NCBI GenBank assembly: GCA_030512295.1
Contig: JAULSR010000008.1
Coordinates: 930,001-994,000 of the forward strand
Direction of reading: 5' to 3'
Length of the DNA stretch: 64,000 bases
Origin: Bombardia bombarda
Lineage: Eukaryota > Ascomycota > Sordariomycetes > Sordariales > Lasiosphaeriaceae
The notes under the pieces were generated by a model that made no database searches, had not been told where the DNA came from, and saw only the letters and a program-made list of their open reading frames with translations. A program made the position numbers and the translations under genes. The stretch's first letter is position 1. Each line of letters opens with the position of its first letter. Positions 10,401 through 21,995 of the stretch are shown here, piece by piece.

Positions 10401-12813
10401 ATGGCAGTTTGCACTGTAATGGCTCTCCAGCGCATTTTGGGCCTGGCCCTGCTGTGCCATGGCGTCATTGCCAGCCCGCTGGGTGCCCTCCCCCAAACCC
10501 CCCAAAACCAACACCCCCAGCTGGCCCAGCTGGAGGGAGGGTTGGAGGCGTTTGATCGCGCCGACAGCCAGAAGAAGACGGGAAATCACAATGCCCCGCG
10601 AAAGTTGCACGGCAGGTTCCTGCATATCACCGGTTCGTACCCTTATCTGGCCAACCTATCACCTGGCAGAGACTTTGATAGCTGATGCATCCATTTCAAT
10701 CTCTGCCATATCTCTAGACCTCCATCCCGACGAATTCTACAAGGTGCACTCGTCCACCGACGAGGCGGACGCCTGCCATCGCGGAAAAGGCCCTGCAGGC
10801 ACATATGGCGCCGAGACGTCTGACTGCGATTCGCCTGTCTCGCTTGTCAACGCCACGTTCGACTGGATTGCCGCCAACCTTCGCGACCAGGTTGATTTCG
10901 TTATCTGGACTGGCGACAGCGCCCGCCACGATAGTGATGAACAGATCCCCCGTAACCAGGACCAGGTCCTGGGCTCTAACAAATGGGTCGCCAATCGCTT
11001 CGCCGACTTATTCACCGATCCCAAGACTAAAGGTCTCGCCATCCCCATCGTGCCTACGTTCGGCAACAATGACATCCTGCCGCACAACATCTTGCTGCCC
11101 GGCCCCAACAAGTGGCTGCAGCACTACACCAACGTATGGCGCAAGTTCATTCCCGAGGAACAGCGCCATTCCTTCGAGTACGGTGGCTGGTTCTACGTCG
11201 AGGTCATCCCTAACAAACTGGCCGTTGTGAGCCTCAATACGCTCTACTTCTTTGACCGCAACGCTGGAGTCGACGACTGTGCGAGCCCTGGCGAGCCCGG
11301 ATATAAGCAGATGGACTGGCTACGGATTCAGCTGCATTTTATGCGACAACGAGGCATCAAGGCCATTCTGATGGGTCATGTCCCTCCAGCGCGCACTGAC
11401 AACAAGAGGTTGTGGGCAGAGACATGCTGGCAAAAGTACACATTGTGGCTCCAGCAGTACCGGGACGTCATCATCTCCGGCGTATATGGTCACATGAATA
11501 TCGATCACTTTTTGATCCAGGACACCAGGGACATCGACATAAGTCTCCTCTCGGGAGACAAGAAGGATGCCAGCGCCCGTAAGGTGATGGAGGACGAGCT
11601 CTCGGTCCAGTCGGCCGCTGACTACCTCCAGGAGCTTCGTGGAGACTGGTCAAAGCTGAATCGGCCTGCCTCGTTCGCTGACGCAAATCAAGGGGAGACC
11701 AAGAAGGGAAAGAAGGACAAGAAGGGCAAGAAAGGCAAAAAGGGCAAAAAGGGCAAAAAGCCCCACAATGATATCTGGGGCGAGCGATACCAGCTGTCAT
11801 TTGTCAGCCCGAGCATTGTGCCCACCTACTTCCCAACCCTGCGAGTCTTCGAGTACAACATCACCGGACTGGAAGACGCTCCTATCTGGACCGACCATCC
11901 CTCAAAGGCCAATGCGCTCTCTGGCCAAGAAGAGGACCAGAAGCACCTTGATCTTCGAGATGTCTCGGATTCTGACGAGTTTGAGACAGAGTCCAAGAAG
12001 GGAGGCAACGGGAAAGATGGAAAGAAGAAGAAGAAGAAGAAGCCCAAGAAGGATCCCAACTTTGTGATCCCTGACCCGCCGTCGCCAACATCACGTCCCG
12101 GGCCTGCGTACTCACCGCAGCCGCTCACTCTCACAGGCTACGTCCAGTACTTTGCCAACCTCACACACATCAACAATATGACTCTTGAAAACGATAAGGC
12201 CGTGTCACAAAGCGATGATGCGGAAAACGACGACGACTCTACCGGATCATGGGTGGACTGGCTCTTGCGCTGGCGACAGGGGAAGCACCGCGGCAAGACG
12301 CCAAAGAACCCGCACCCCCAACCGCTCGAGTTCTACTTCCAGGTGGAATATAGCACATTTGAGGACAAGCTCTATAGACTGGGGGACTTGACCGTCAACA
12401 GCTTCGTCGATCTGGCATACCGGATAGGACAGAGGGCGAAGCGCGCTTCTTCGGCTGTGGCTGATGTTGAGGGGGGGATGATGCAGGACGGAGGAGAAGA
12501 TGACGTGCTTGGTGATGATGACGAGGACGAGGATGACTCGGATTCGGATTCGGACTCGGAAGATGATGATGAAGAAGCAGAATTTGACTCAGACTCTGAT
12601 GATTCTGATGACGACGAGTTTGCAGTTGAGAAGAAGAAAGGAGGCGACAAGGATAAGAAGAAGCATAAGGGGGGCGGCCACGGTGGGGACAAGAAGAAGA
12701 AGAAAAAGAAGAAGAAGAAGAAGGGGAAGAAGCATAACAAGACTTGGCTGCATTTCCTGGACCATGCATTTGTCGGCACGGTAGACGGACACGACTTGAA
12801 GAAGTATAACTGA
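10401..12813 (+). CDS. PPN1: Vacuolar endopolyphosphatase (Ppn1-type)
   Basis: Two exons, 10401-10632 and 10718-12813 (775 residues; a second ATG at 10419 would remove six). The N-terminus has a hydrophobic segment (LGLALLCHGVIA) acting as signal or type II anchor. Calcineurin-like metallophosphatase motifs follow in order: HITDLHPD, IWTGDSARHD, TFGNND, MGHVPP and YGHMNIDHF. The C-terminal block with WLHFLDHAFVGT is characteristic of fungal Ppn1, which cuts long polyphosphate chains in the vacuole. Between and after the catalytic blocks lie long Lys-rich runs (about residues 400-420 and 500-520), and near the end an acidic Asp/Ser/Glu stretch followed by poly-Lys. These low-complexity charged inserts are unusually extensive and may bind polyphosphate or metal. 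The intron joins HIT to DLHPD in frame. Confidence 0.93.
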
Positions 12814-14359
12814 CTGGTTTAAGCAAGCTTGCATTGGGAGGCAGCGCGTACTTGTTGGATTTTTCTATAGATACAGGATTGAAGCATGCATGGGTGCGGT
12901 TGGTGACGGTCGCCTGAAGCTATTTTTTTCTGATTTGGGTTTTATCTTTTTTTTCTTTCTTTCTTCCTGTTTTGTCTTATCGAAGGAGTTGAGGCGTCGA
13001 GGTCAATAGCATTGTCAGCGAGCGTTGTAGACGGAGCAGAGCGTGCTGTATAATAAAATAGTTGCTGCAAAGCAATGTATGATGTATGTCTATATAGCAA
13101 TTAAATAGCATCGAGATATCCCTAATTTCTCTTTGTTATATTGATGACGGAGCGCTCTATCTAGAAGCAGCATTTACCAAATGTTATGGTTACTTTTCGA
13201 TGTGGTGGCAGCGGGGAGGTGAGATGGAACTCTGGATGCGAAAACAAGGTTGCAAAAAAAAGTTTACAAAGTGCCGAGTCCCGGGTTCGAACAGTAAGAA
13301 TCATAGATGCCAAACCCTTTTTCTTCAACAAAAAAGAAAGAAGTTATTATGTGGCCACTACCTGGGCGGTTAATCCAGGTGCTACATCATTACTGCTCCC
13401 TCCACGAGGAAAGCCGCGGCCCCCCAGACATCAAGCATACCCTATGCTGGAGTGTGGGAAGCGTCGACGCAGGCCAGGATGCCAACGCATCCGTGCAACC
13501 CACGAAGCAATGCTGCGTGCTGACCGCTACACCAAGTGGCCATAACTTCTGATGGGAGTATGGGGACATTAGGGTGACCTATAGTGGGCAGTTGCCGGGT
13601 GGTTGGGCAGCTCGGGTTTTAAGTGGTTGACTGGCTACGGTGTGATAAGGATAAGAGGTGGGTGGCTGACTGGCGGTGGGCGATAGGTGGTGGGCGGTGC
13701 TCTCATCTCATGTCGGGTGAAGCATTCCAGATGATTTATTTACTTTCCACGTCGTTTGGGGACTTGGCTCCTGAGTTCTTGGCGGTTGTTGGGGAACCTG
13801 GGATTAGGACCGAAAACCTCAATTCGCAACCTCACAGCGCCCAAATCACGGTTTCAACATTTCATTTTTGCTTTCATATACGATATCGAAAGCTCTACGT
13901 AGGAGATGTCATTTCTCACCATGGGAAGCCAGTAAGTAGGCTGAGCTGGAACGTCTTAAAGTTTTGGATGGAGTGATTAGAGGTTCTGCGAGAAGATGGC
14001 GCCAATTGGCTACCTACCTAGGTATTGTACCACTCTCCCACTGAAAGTACCCCTGTCGTCACCACCAGCTCAACCCTGCACCCGCAATCCTTATCGTTAT
14101 CGCCATCGCAATTGGCCCCTGACGCCCCTGGCCCGCGCATCATTCATGGAATTTCATTTCCTTCCCTTCCCTTCCCTCAAACAGTACATCATCATGATCA
14201 AAAGCTTATCCGCCCACCTCCCCCAATGCGCCCAGGATCGCAAATGGCACGCTGCTGCTGTCATCACACCACTACCACCATCACTCCCTAAAAGAAAAGT
14301 AGTCAGTCACTTACCTCAAACATCAACAAACCGAGCCTACGAAATCACCAAATAAATCC
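12814..14359. other. Intergenic spacer
   Basis: 3' flank of endopolyphosphatase (T-rich tracts near 12925-12965) and the promoter side of the deacetylase gene. A GGGTTCGAA at 13282-13290 resembles a tRNA B box, but the stems do not pair. Nothing else is recognisable. Confidence 0.5.
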
Positions 14360-15202
14360 ATGCGCCTCACCCGCTGCCTCCCCCGCCTCCTCCGGCTCCC
14401 GAGCCGCACCCTCCGGCGCCGCGCCCGCCGCTCCCGCATGGCGACCCTCCTGCTGCTGCTGCTCCTCCTCCTCGCCCTCGTCCTCCCCTTCCACATCATC
14501 TACAAGCCGCCCTCCGTCCTGATCCGCTACTTCTCGCGCCGCTGGCCCGACGTCCTCTGGCGGCTCTGGCTGCCGCCGCACAAGAAGCTCGTGGCGCTGA
14601 CCATCGACGACGCGCCCTCGGCCCACACGCGCGACATCCTCGCGCTGCTGCAGCGCAACTCGGCGCACGCCACCTTCTTCGTCATCGGCGGCCAGGTGGC
14701 CGGGCGCGAGGACGTGCTGCGGGCCATTGTGCGCGGCGGCCACGAGCTGGGCAACCACGGGATGCACGACGAGGCGGCGCGCGCGCTGGGTGACGAGGAG
14801 CTCGAGGCGCAGATGCGCGCTGTCGAGGGCATGATCTCCGCGGCGTATCGCGCCGAGGGCAGGACGCCGCCTGCGGAGATGGAGACGGCCGGGGGTAGCA
14901 GTAGGAATCAGAAATATTTCAGGCCTGGGTCGGGGTTCTTTAGCGATCGGATGCGCGCGCTGGCAAGGAGGCTGGGGTATCATATGGTGCTGGGGAGCAT
15001 ATATCCGCACGACGCGCAGGTCGGGTACTGGCGGGTGAATGCGAGGCATATACTGAGCATGTTGAGCCCCGGGGGGATTATAATCTGTCATGATCGGAGG
15101 AGCTGGACTCCGCCTATGCTGGAGAGGGTGCTGCCTGAGATGGCGAGGAGGGGGTATAAGGCTGTGACGGTTAGTGAGCTGTTGGAGGAGGCTACGGGGT
15201 GA
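14360..15202 (+). CDS. Membrane-anchored polysaccharide deacetylase-like protein (NodB fold)
   Basis: Single exon, 280 residues, starting at ATG 14360. A short Arg-rich N-terminus is followed by a Leu-rich membrane segment (about residues 28-46), so it is probably a type II membrane protein. The carbohydrate esterase family 4 motifs are recognisable: TIDDAP (metal-binding Asp pair) at about 76-81, HELGNHGMHD near 131-140, RPGSGFF (motif 3) near 189 and IIICHD near 238. The second motif is irregular: the usual H-(S/T)-x-x-H spacing reads H-G-M-H, so metal binding may be altered. Relatives remove acetyl groups from chitin or other N-acetylated glycans; the substrate here is unknown. Codon use is extremely GC-rich in the 5' half and more relaxed in the last third. 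Confidence 0.85.
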   Translation: MRLTRCLPRLLRLPSRTLRRRARRSRMATLLLLLLLLLALVLPFHIIYKPPSVLIRYFSRRWPDVLWRLWLPPHKKLVALTIDDAPSAHTRDILALLQRNSAHATFFVIGGQVAGREDVLRAIVRGGHELGNHGMHDEAARALGDEELEAQMRAVEGMISAAYRAEGRTPPAEMETAGGSSRNQKYFRPGSGFFSDRMRALARRLGYHMVLGSIYPHDAQVGYWRVNARHILSMLSPGGIIICHDRRSWTPPMLERVLPEMARRGYKAVTVSELLEEATG

Positions 15203-16165
15203 ATATGGCTGTGCATCTTTTTTTGTGTGTGCATATTGGTTTTATTTTGGTTGTCTATATTGTAATACTTGTAGTGGCATCTGCGGGTTGTATACATGAG
15301 CGATACGGCGAGCTAGAACCGGTTGGCGGGTTGATGGCGTCTGGCGTTGCTTTATTTTTTCTTCTTCATCTTTAGGGCGAGCGTTGTGAATGAGATTAGG
15401 CAACTTGACAGCGACTTGTCGACGTTTCTATGTCGCATTTGCTTTTTCTACGTTGAAGTGGCAGCGGTTTCATGTCGACTCCATTCCGGGAACTGTACCC
15501 TGAAAAAGCCCCTGGTCGGGGGGCTGTTGTCTCCCAACCAACAGATTGTTGATCATGTCAGCTTATAAACTACGTGTACTTCGTACGAAACTTTACTACA
15601 TCATTTTTTACAGTATACTTCTTTTACGTTGTGTATCTGTGTAATTCAGATGCCGGTTTCGGTTCCAAGAGCACATCGCGTAACTTTGGGTCGAATCACG
15701 AAGAGAACGCCAAGGAAGACGAGTTGGAATCATTTCCAAGCGGAGTTTCTCTTTTTGATTAGTCTTGTCTCCCCGGCCGTTGCTGCCTATTGGCGTTAGC
15801 GCCCATGGCCGATGAACTGGCGGGCGCCCTTGCAATGACGAATGATGGAGCTGCCATGAGGGGTCATTGCTGCCCCGCTGCCGATGTCGTCGCTTTCTGG
15901 GCATCTCGGGCACCACACACACACACCAGTCCACACCATAGGTAGGGTATGGGGTATTGACTCGCCCAGTGGGTTGTCGCTGGCGGCGATGACCTGGGCT
16001 GGGCGAAACGGGAAAGAATATTTTCTTTTTCTTTTTTCTTTTTTCTTTTTCTTTTTTGTTTGTTCATCTCATTTCGAATATAAAGACATAGATATTACAT
16101 TTCTTGAATAATAGAGGTAGTGTATTGGTTGGTGACTTATACACACTCACTCCACCTCCGACAAG
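15203..16165. other. Intergenic spacer
   Basis: No gene is supported. A T/C-rich tract at about 16019-16058 immediately precedes the next gene and probably belongs to its promoter. Confidence 0.5.
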
Positions 16166-17487
16166 ATGGCCTCCGATACCCCCGACGCAGCCGCACCGGC
16201 GACAGCAACGGGCCCGAACCAGCTCGCTGCCGCCTTCGGTCGGGAGCTGTCGCTGGCGTCTCGCTCCGTCCACGCCGACGACTACATCAACAACCACCGC
16301 GCTGTGGCACCGCCCATGCACGTGTCCACCACATTCAGATACTCTCGAGATCCCGAAATCCTCAAGCAATGGTCCAACATTGACGTGAGTACCCATTCAT
16401 CATGTCGTTTGTCGCGGATATTAACAAAGCCTCAGCCAAACGCCCCCCATGACTCCCACATCTACTCCCGCGACAGCGCCCCCAACACGACCCGGCTCGA
16501 GTCCGTCCTCTCCTCCCTCCTCGGCGGGCCCACCCTGACCTACTCGTCCGGCCTGGCCGCCTTCCACGCGATGCTCGTCTTCCTCAACCCCAAGCGCATC
16601 GCCATCGGCGGCGGCTACCACGGCTGCCACGGCGTCATCGAGCTCGTCTCCAAGCTCACCGGCCTGCGGCAGCTCGAGCTCGAGTCCGACGCCGACCTCG
16701 CCCAGCTCCAGCCCGGCGACATCCTGCACGTCGAGACCCCGCTCAACCCCACCGGCGAGGCCCGCGATTTGGCCTACTACCGCCGCCGCGCCGACGAGCT
16801 CGGCTGCTACCTCACCGTCGACGCCACCTTCGCCCCGCCCCCCTGCAGGACCCCCTCCAGTACGGCGTCGACGTCATCTTGCACAGCGGCACAAAGTATT
16901 TCGGCGGCCACAGCGACCTGCTCAGCGGCACGCTGACCATCCGCCCCGACCACGCCGTCACCCCGCAGCCGGACGGCAAGCCCAACTGGGTCGACGGCCT
17001 CCGCATAGAGCGCCTCTTCCTCGGCAGCGTCATGGGCAGCCTCGAGGGCTGGCTGGGCGTGCGCAGTCTGCGCACGCTCGAGCTGCGCGTCGTGCGCCAG
17101 AGCGAGAGCGCCCAGCGCCTGGTCGACTGGCTGGCCGCCGAGATCAACACTCCGGGAAGCGAGGTCGGCGGTCTTGTGGCCAAGATCCAGCACGCATCGC
17201 AGCAGCCCGAGGCCCAAGACGCCGGCTCGTGGCTGCGCAAGCAGATGCCCAACGGCTACGGACCCGTGTTTTCCCTGTGGCTCAGGTCCGAGGACCACGC
17301 CCGCCGCCTGCCGAGCAAGCTGCACCTGTTCCACCACGCCACCAGCCTGGGGGGCGTCGAGAGCTTGATCGAGTGGCGCGCCATGAGCGACTTGAAGGTC
17401 GACAAGAGGCTGTTGAGGGTCAGCATCGGCGTGGAGGGATGGGAGGATCTGAGAGATGACCTCTTGCAGGGCCTGCGAGCGTTGTAG
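16166..17487 (+). CDS. Cystathionine gamma-synthase-like PLP enzyme, frame broken at 16838-16843
   Basis: Exons 16166-16384 and 16436-17487, about 423 residues if the frame is restored. It belongs to the Cys/Met metabolism PLP-dependent family (closest in feel to yeast YHR112C-like trans-sulfuration enzymes). The YSSGLAAFHAML block binds cofactor, VETPLNPTGE lies mid-protein, VDATFAPPP holds the PLP-ring Asp, and LHSGTKYFGGHSDLL contains the Schiff-base Lys. Reading leaves frame inside a run of six C (16838-16843): the upstream frame ends soon after at 16936, while the conserved sequence continues one base over and remains open to the stop at 17487. One C appears to be missing. An intron is unlikely because the break sits inside a conserved block. 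Either a base-calling or assembly error or a recent inactivating deletion explains it. The gene is tail to tail with the next gene. Confidence 0.8.
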
Positions 17488-17879
17488 GAAGAGAGCCATA
17501 AGCAGTGCAGGTGGCTTGCATCACGAATAGAGTAAAAGCTCCTCCGCTGGGTAGAAACCAAAGATAGGTACGCCGTACATTTGACTGGTCGTATCTGATT
17601 AAGTACTGTATCATGCATTTTTCTAAACGCGATTTCATCCCACCCAATCCCATCCCATCCAATCCATCCGATACGCCGCGTTCGTTTATTTGTTGCCAGC
17701 CCCCTTCTTCCATCCCGTTCCCCCCATTTCGCCCAACAACATGACCGGTCTGCCAGTTTCTTTAATAAAACAACTGAAACCGCCCCTTCTACATAAAAAA
17801 GTTGCAAGTAAAAAAGAAACCATAACAATCTACCCGGAGAGAAACAAGAAAAGTCGAGGCATCTAAATCATATCATTAT
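17488..17879. other. Convergent 3' flank
   Basis: The 392 bases between two converging genes carry CCATCC-like short repeats near 17645-17670 and no gene. Confidence 0.5.
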
Positions 17880-18054
17880 TCATGCCTCGACCTCTTGCTC
17901 CTGCAAAGCGGAATCAGGCGTAGGCGGCCGGTCGGCGGCAATGGGCATCGCCTCCAGCTCAGCGCCCTGTCCGCTCTGGGCTCTCTTCCGCCCGGGGAGG
18001 AAGCGCGACATCGCCTGCATGTTGCCACCGCCAGTAGCGACAGGGACATCCGGC

Positions 18055-18085
<31 letters not shown>

Positions 18086-19125
18086 CAGTAGCAGCAGTGT
18101 CTGACCCGAACTTGGAAAAGAAGTTTCGTTTCTTGGACTGCGGGTGCTGCTGCTGCTTATTATCGTCGTTCAGCCCGACATCTTCGAAGCTCTCCTCGGG
18201 GGTAGGAGGCGCGCGTTCGAACCGACGCTCGTGCAGTGACGACCGCGGTAAGCGGGAGAAGCGTGACGAGTCGAGGCTCTGTCGAGGCATGAGGTCGGTG
18301 ACGACGATGGGGCTTTTGGCGCAGATGTCCTGGGGGGGCCATCAGTAAGGAAAGGCAGTCGCAGTCGCATTGGACACAAAGAGACACAAAGAGACACCAC
18401 CTACAAATGACCTCCTGTAAGAATCGAACGACTCGCGCGAGATGGAGAAATGCTCAATCTCGCCAGAGCTGCTCTTGGTGTCTGACGACGCCCGCGACAG
18501 ATACCGTCGGGGCCATGTCGCTTCTCGCTCGACTGGGGACGGCTGCAATTGGGGATCAATCCATGTCAGTCCCCTTTTTCAATTACTCCTTCCCCAAAAC
18601 CCAACTGGCAGGGCGGCATAGTGTTGCGAAAGAGATTCCCTCATACCGGTAGGTAAATTCCGCTGTCATTGACCACTGCAGTCGTTAAGGATCCTTGTCA
18701 GCCAATCATTTTACATGCTTTGTGTGGTCTGGTGACGAGAAGTGGGATGCAAGCCTCCAAGCACGGCTGCGATCAGATGATGGAGGGGTGGGAACCAAGG
18801 GGGGGCCAGGAACGGAACGGGCGCGGGCGAACGAGCGGGACTGCAATTCTGGGTAGACGGGAGGATAGAGGAGCCGATTTCGGTTTTGGGGGGAGGGGAC
18901 CGTACCACTCATCTTGTACTCGCCCGTGTCCTGGCTCTTCCTGCTGCCAATGCTGAGGGCCGACGATGCCTTGGATCCGACCGTGTCTACTCTTTCGAAT
19001 CCTGGATGCGCAGGGTCAAGGACCTGGCCGCCGGCAGAGGAGGAGCCCGGGCGAACATTTTCGTCCTGGTTGCTGCCGATGACGACTGCGCCCTGTCGGC
19101 GCGCAAAGGGGTTGCGGATTGGCAT
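17880..19125 (-). CDS. Conserved fungal protein of unknown function, Ser/Pro-rich
   Basis: Four exons on the minus strand: 19125-18906, 18675-18647, 18542-18405 and 18329-17880, giving 278 residues. Exon 2 is only 29 bases. The protein starts MPIRNPFARRQG and carries blocks that recur, from memory, in uncharacterised Sordariomycete proteins: GFERVDTVGSKASS, SQDTGEYKMS, WPRRYLSR, FSISRESFDSYRRSF, ERAPPTPEESFEDVGL and KKRNFFSKFG. It is predicted to be largely disordered, with many Ser and RxxS-type sites, so phosphoregulation is plausible but not shown. A poly-Thr run (about 10) comes from a TAG/GTA microsatellite at 18055-18090. No catalytic or membrane segment is visible. All joins keep frame, for example VVNDSGIYLP across exon 2. 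Confidence 0.75.
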
Positions 19126-20333
19126 GTTGGCTTTTTGGTGGTGATCGGATGGCGGTAGCTCGTGGTGGGTGATGATAGTTGATTGCTGCTCGAAATGCAA
19201 TTCGGTCTCGCAGAACGCTTGAGCGCAATAGACAAGGGCAGCAATTCAACAGACCAGGGAAACAAATAATACCTTGCTTGTATGGGACCTGGAGTCTGTA
19301 ATGGGGTTTAATGGTTATAAGTTGAAACGGCAATTGCAAAACCTGGGAAACTAGGTTTTGAAGAGGGTGGGCTGTTTGCCATTGTCGGCTTTCGGGGGGG
19401 ATGGTAGGCCAATGCCCCAGTGGGTCCTTCCCACTGTTCAAGGGCCTAGGGATTCTAGGTACTGTGTAGACAGCGGGAGGGCGGGGTCTGATGGGTCCCG
19501 TGGTGCCGCCCTGTCCGCCCAGACCCCACCGCCAGCCCACCGCTGCATGTCCATTGGATCATCGAACCTACCTGGGTATTTCATCCACTGAAATCAACGA
19601 GTTAACCTTCCTAACTATCAGCACCTCCATTGGGATCCCCGGATGGAAGGTGGCACCCACAGCTTCGATGAGCCCAAGACCTACACATCGTCCGCCCTGG
19701 TTGGCCAGGTCGAGTCAAACAGACAAGGGCTGTGCTGGGACGCCCAGGGCTTGTCAAGCAGAGTCCTTTCCCTGCCATGTGCCATGCATGCCCTGACAGA
19801 ACCCCGCTACCAAATCTCGCAAACACAGATGGGATTTGCGGTCCTCAAGCATCCAAGTGGATGATGATGTGTCCGCCGAATTCCAAATTGTAAGCGATCG
19901 GCATTTACCTATGTGTGGATTTATGCCGACGGACCTAGGTACTGAAACTACAGGAAGAAAGAACTGGGACAACAATGCAGCCATGTCGAGTCCAACTGCA
20001 ACCGTACGTGACTGCCTAGGAATCCAGCGAGTGCACGCTGAAATCTTAAAGGGACCTCAATGCACCTGTCATTTTGGCGGTATATCTGCAAGAAATCGAA
20101 GCTCGCTATCATCACTTCATCACACACCTATCCTTTCCATTCCTTCCAACAATCCTGTGATGCCGCCCTTGCCGAACCCGTCCAAGCCACCCTACGTCAC
20201 ACAGGAGCCATCGAGAGCTGGTTATGGCCTAGTCTAGGCAAGTCTAGGCCTAGCCCAGTGCAAGCAGCATCACCACCGACCATCGCCCATCGCCCATCGC
20301 CGCTAGTTGTACTGCCTGCACATGCTAAGAACT
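19126..20333. other. Intergenic spacer
   Basis: 5' flank of the unknown gene on the minus strand and 3' flank of the MDR gene. It holds an ACCTAGGTA palindrome near 19936 and short direct repeats such as TCGCCCATCGCCCATCGCC (about 20283-20301). No gene is seen. Confidence 0.5.
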
Positions 20334-21359
20334 CTAATCCCGCCTCACCACAATCTTGCCACCAGCCCTTCCCGAGTCCAGCAACGCATGCGCCTCCCGA
20401 ATCTCACCAACCCCAAAGACGTGCGCCGGCCTGGCATCCCACTGCCCCCTCTCCAACTTCTCCACGATATCTTGCAGCGGAATCCCAGACAGCGGAAAAT
20501 CCTTGGACCCCAGCACCTTGCTGTGGAACAGACTGAAGTGCACACCACTCTCCATCTGTATCATGGGATTGAAGTCCACCACCGGCGCCAACCCCCCAAG
20601 CCAGCCGGCCTGCAGCATCCGTCCACCCACGCGCGTGAGACTGATACTCTCAAGCAGCGCACTATTCCCAATCAGATTCAACGTCTTGTCAAACCTTTCC
20701 TCCTCACTTCCAAACTGCCCCTTGAACTCCCCCGGCGGCATCTCCCTCTTCACATCCCTCACCCCCATCCCCCTCAACATGCCAAACCTCCCCTCCTGCC
20801 TCGTCGTAGCCGTAACCAGCGCCCCCTTATCGACCGCCAGATGCACCGCCGCCTGTCCCAGCGTCGACGTCGCCCCCCGGATCAACACCCTCTCCCCTGC
20901 CTGCACATCCAACACACTAAACAGACACGACCACGCGGTGCAATACACCTCGGGCAGCGCCGCCAGCTCCTCCCACGTCAACTTCGTGTCCTCCCCTAAC
21001 TTCACCACGTTGCTCACCGGCACGCACACATACTCCCCATACCCACCCGGCCTGCTCCGTCCCATGCCGCCCATGACCCCCGCCACCTTGCTGCCAACGG
21101 CTGGCTGGCCGCCACCACCGCCGGGAGCGTCGACTACGATGCCGACACACTCGAGCCCCGAGATGGGATTCCACTCGTCCCACTCGCCCTTGCGCATGTG
21201 CATCTCGGCGTGGTTGACGCCAAAGGCCTTGACGCGGATGAGCACTTCGTCTGCCACGGGCGCGGGTTTGGGAACGCGCCGGGACTCGAGGACATTGGGG
21301 CCGCCGAAGTGGGTGATGACTATGGCGTCCATTGTGGTGTTATCATCGTTGTTGGTCAT
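20334..21359 (-). CDS. Quinone oxidoreductase-like MDR-family reductase
   Basis: Single exon of 341 residues starting at ATG 21359 (MTNNDDNTTMDAIVITHFGG); a second ATG at 21332 may be the true start. The N-terminal GroES-like domain (VLIRVKAFGVNHAEMHMRKGE) is followed by the nucleotide-binding domain with RVLIRGATSTLGQAAVHLA, a variant of the AxxGxxG NADPH motif, and the protein ends with the family-typical REAHALLDSGRAGGKIVV. The zinc-ligand pattern of alcohol dehydrogenases is absent, which fits the zinc-free quinone or enone reductases. Substrate unknown. The GC-rich codon use matches its neighbours. It lies head-on downstream of the Ofd1-like gene on the same strand, 636 bases away, so the two are probably separate transcripts. 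Confidence 0.88.
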   Translation of the reverse strand: MTNNDDNTTMDAIVITHFGGPNVLESRRVPKPAPVADEVLIRVKAFGVNHAEMHMRKGEWDEWNPISGLECVGIVVDAPGGGGGQPAVGSKVAGVMGGMGRSRPGGYGEYVCVPVSNVVKLGEDTKLTWEELAALPEVYCTAWSCLFSVLDVQAGERVLIRGATSTLGQAAVHLAVDKGALVTATTRQEGRFGMLRGMGVRDVKREMPPGEFKGQFGSEEERFDKTLNLIGNSALLESISLTRVGGRMLQAGWLGGLAPVVDFNPMIQMESGVHFSLFHSKVLGSKDFPLSGIPLQDIVEKLERGQWDARPAHVFGVGEIREAHALLDSGRAGGKIVVRRD

Positions 21360-21995
21360 GGTGTTTGTCTGTTGTTGTTGTTGCCATAATTGATGTGCGA
21401 TGCGATGATGTAATGATGATTTCCCTTTGGTGAGGATGTCGTGTGAGCAAGCTTTGCTCGGATGGGGGATATGTGCCAAGGCGAGTAAAGTGTGCTATGA
21501 TGTAATGGTGATCGCCCCTTCGGCGAGGATGTCCGACTACCTAGCCAGTTCCGAGACTGCTTGCTTTGTAACATCGGGCATACCAGCTACACCATGCGCC
21601 CCATACCTCATACCTAACTATGGGGTTGTGTTTGTAAAGCATAAGCTTGATTGTCTGTGTCTAGAAAACGTGCAGATCTGCTATCGTCCAAGCTTCGTGG
21701 ATGTCTGTTAGGGCGTCGTGATGCCCGATGCAGGGCGCTGACCCACAATGAGGTTGAAGTTGGGGAGCTCCGCGGAGACGATGTTGCTCTCCGACCTGCA
21801 TACTTGTTCTTAGAACAGATAGAAAGGCTTCAGTACAATGTCATTGTGATAAATCTCATTTGCAATAGCATTATAAAAAGAAAACCAGAGACAGTCATAG
21901 TAGCAAGCAGGTATATAATAGACATAGATGGTAACAAACATAAACAATAATTTAGACATCTTTCCCGACTAAAGTGTGGTATCCTCAGCTATCTC
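21360..21995. other. Intergenic spacer
   Basis: Promoter of the MDR gene and 3' flank of the hydroxylase gene. The repeated phrase GGTGATCGCCCCTTCGGCGAGGATGTC and its shorter relative near 21419 are similar, suggesting a small local duplication. No gene. Confidence 0.4.

Noticed and set aside
13270..13310. tRNA-like B box GGGTTCGAA
   Set aside because: The bases on either side do not form a T stem, and no A box or acceptor stem pairs with it.
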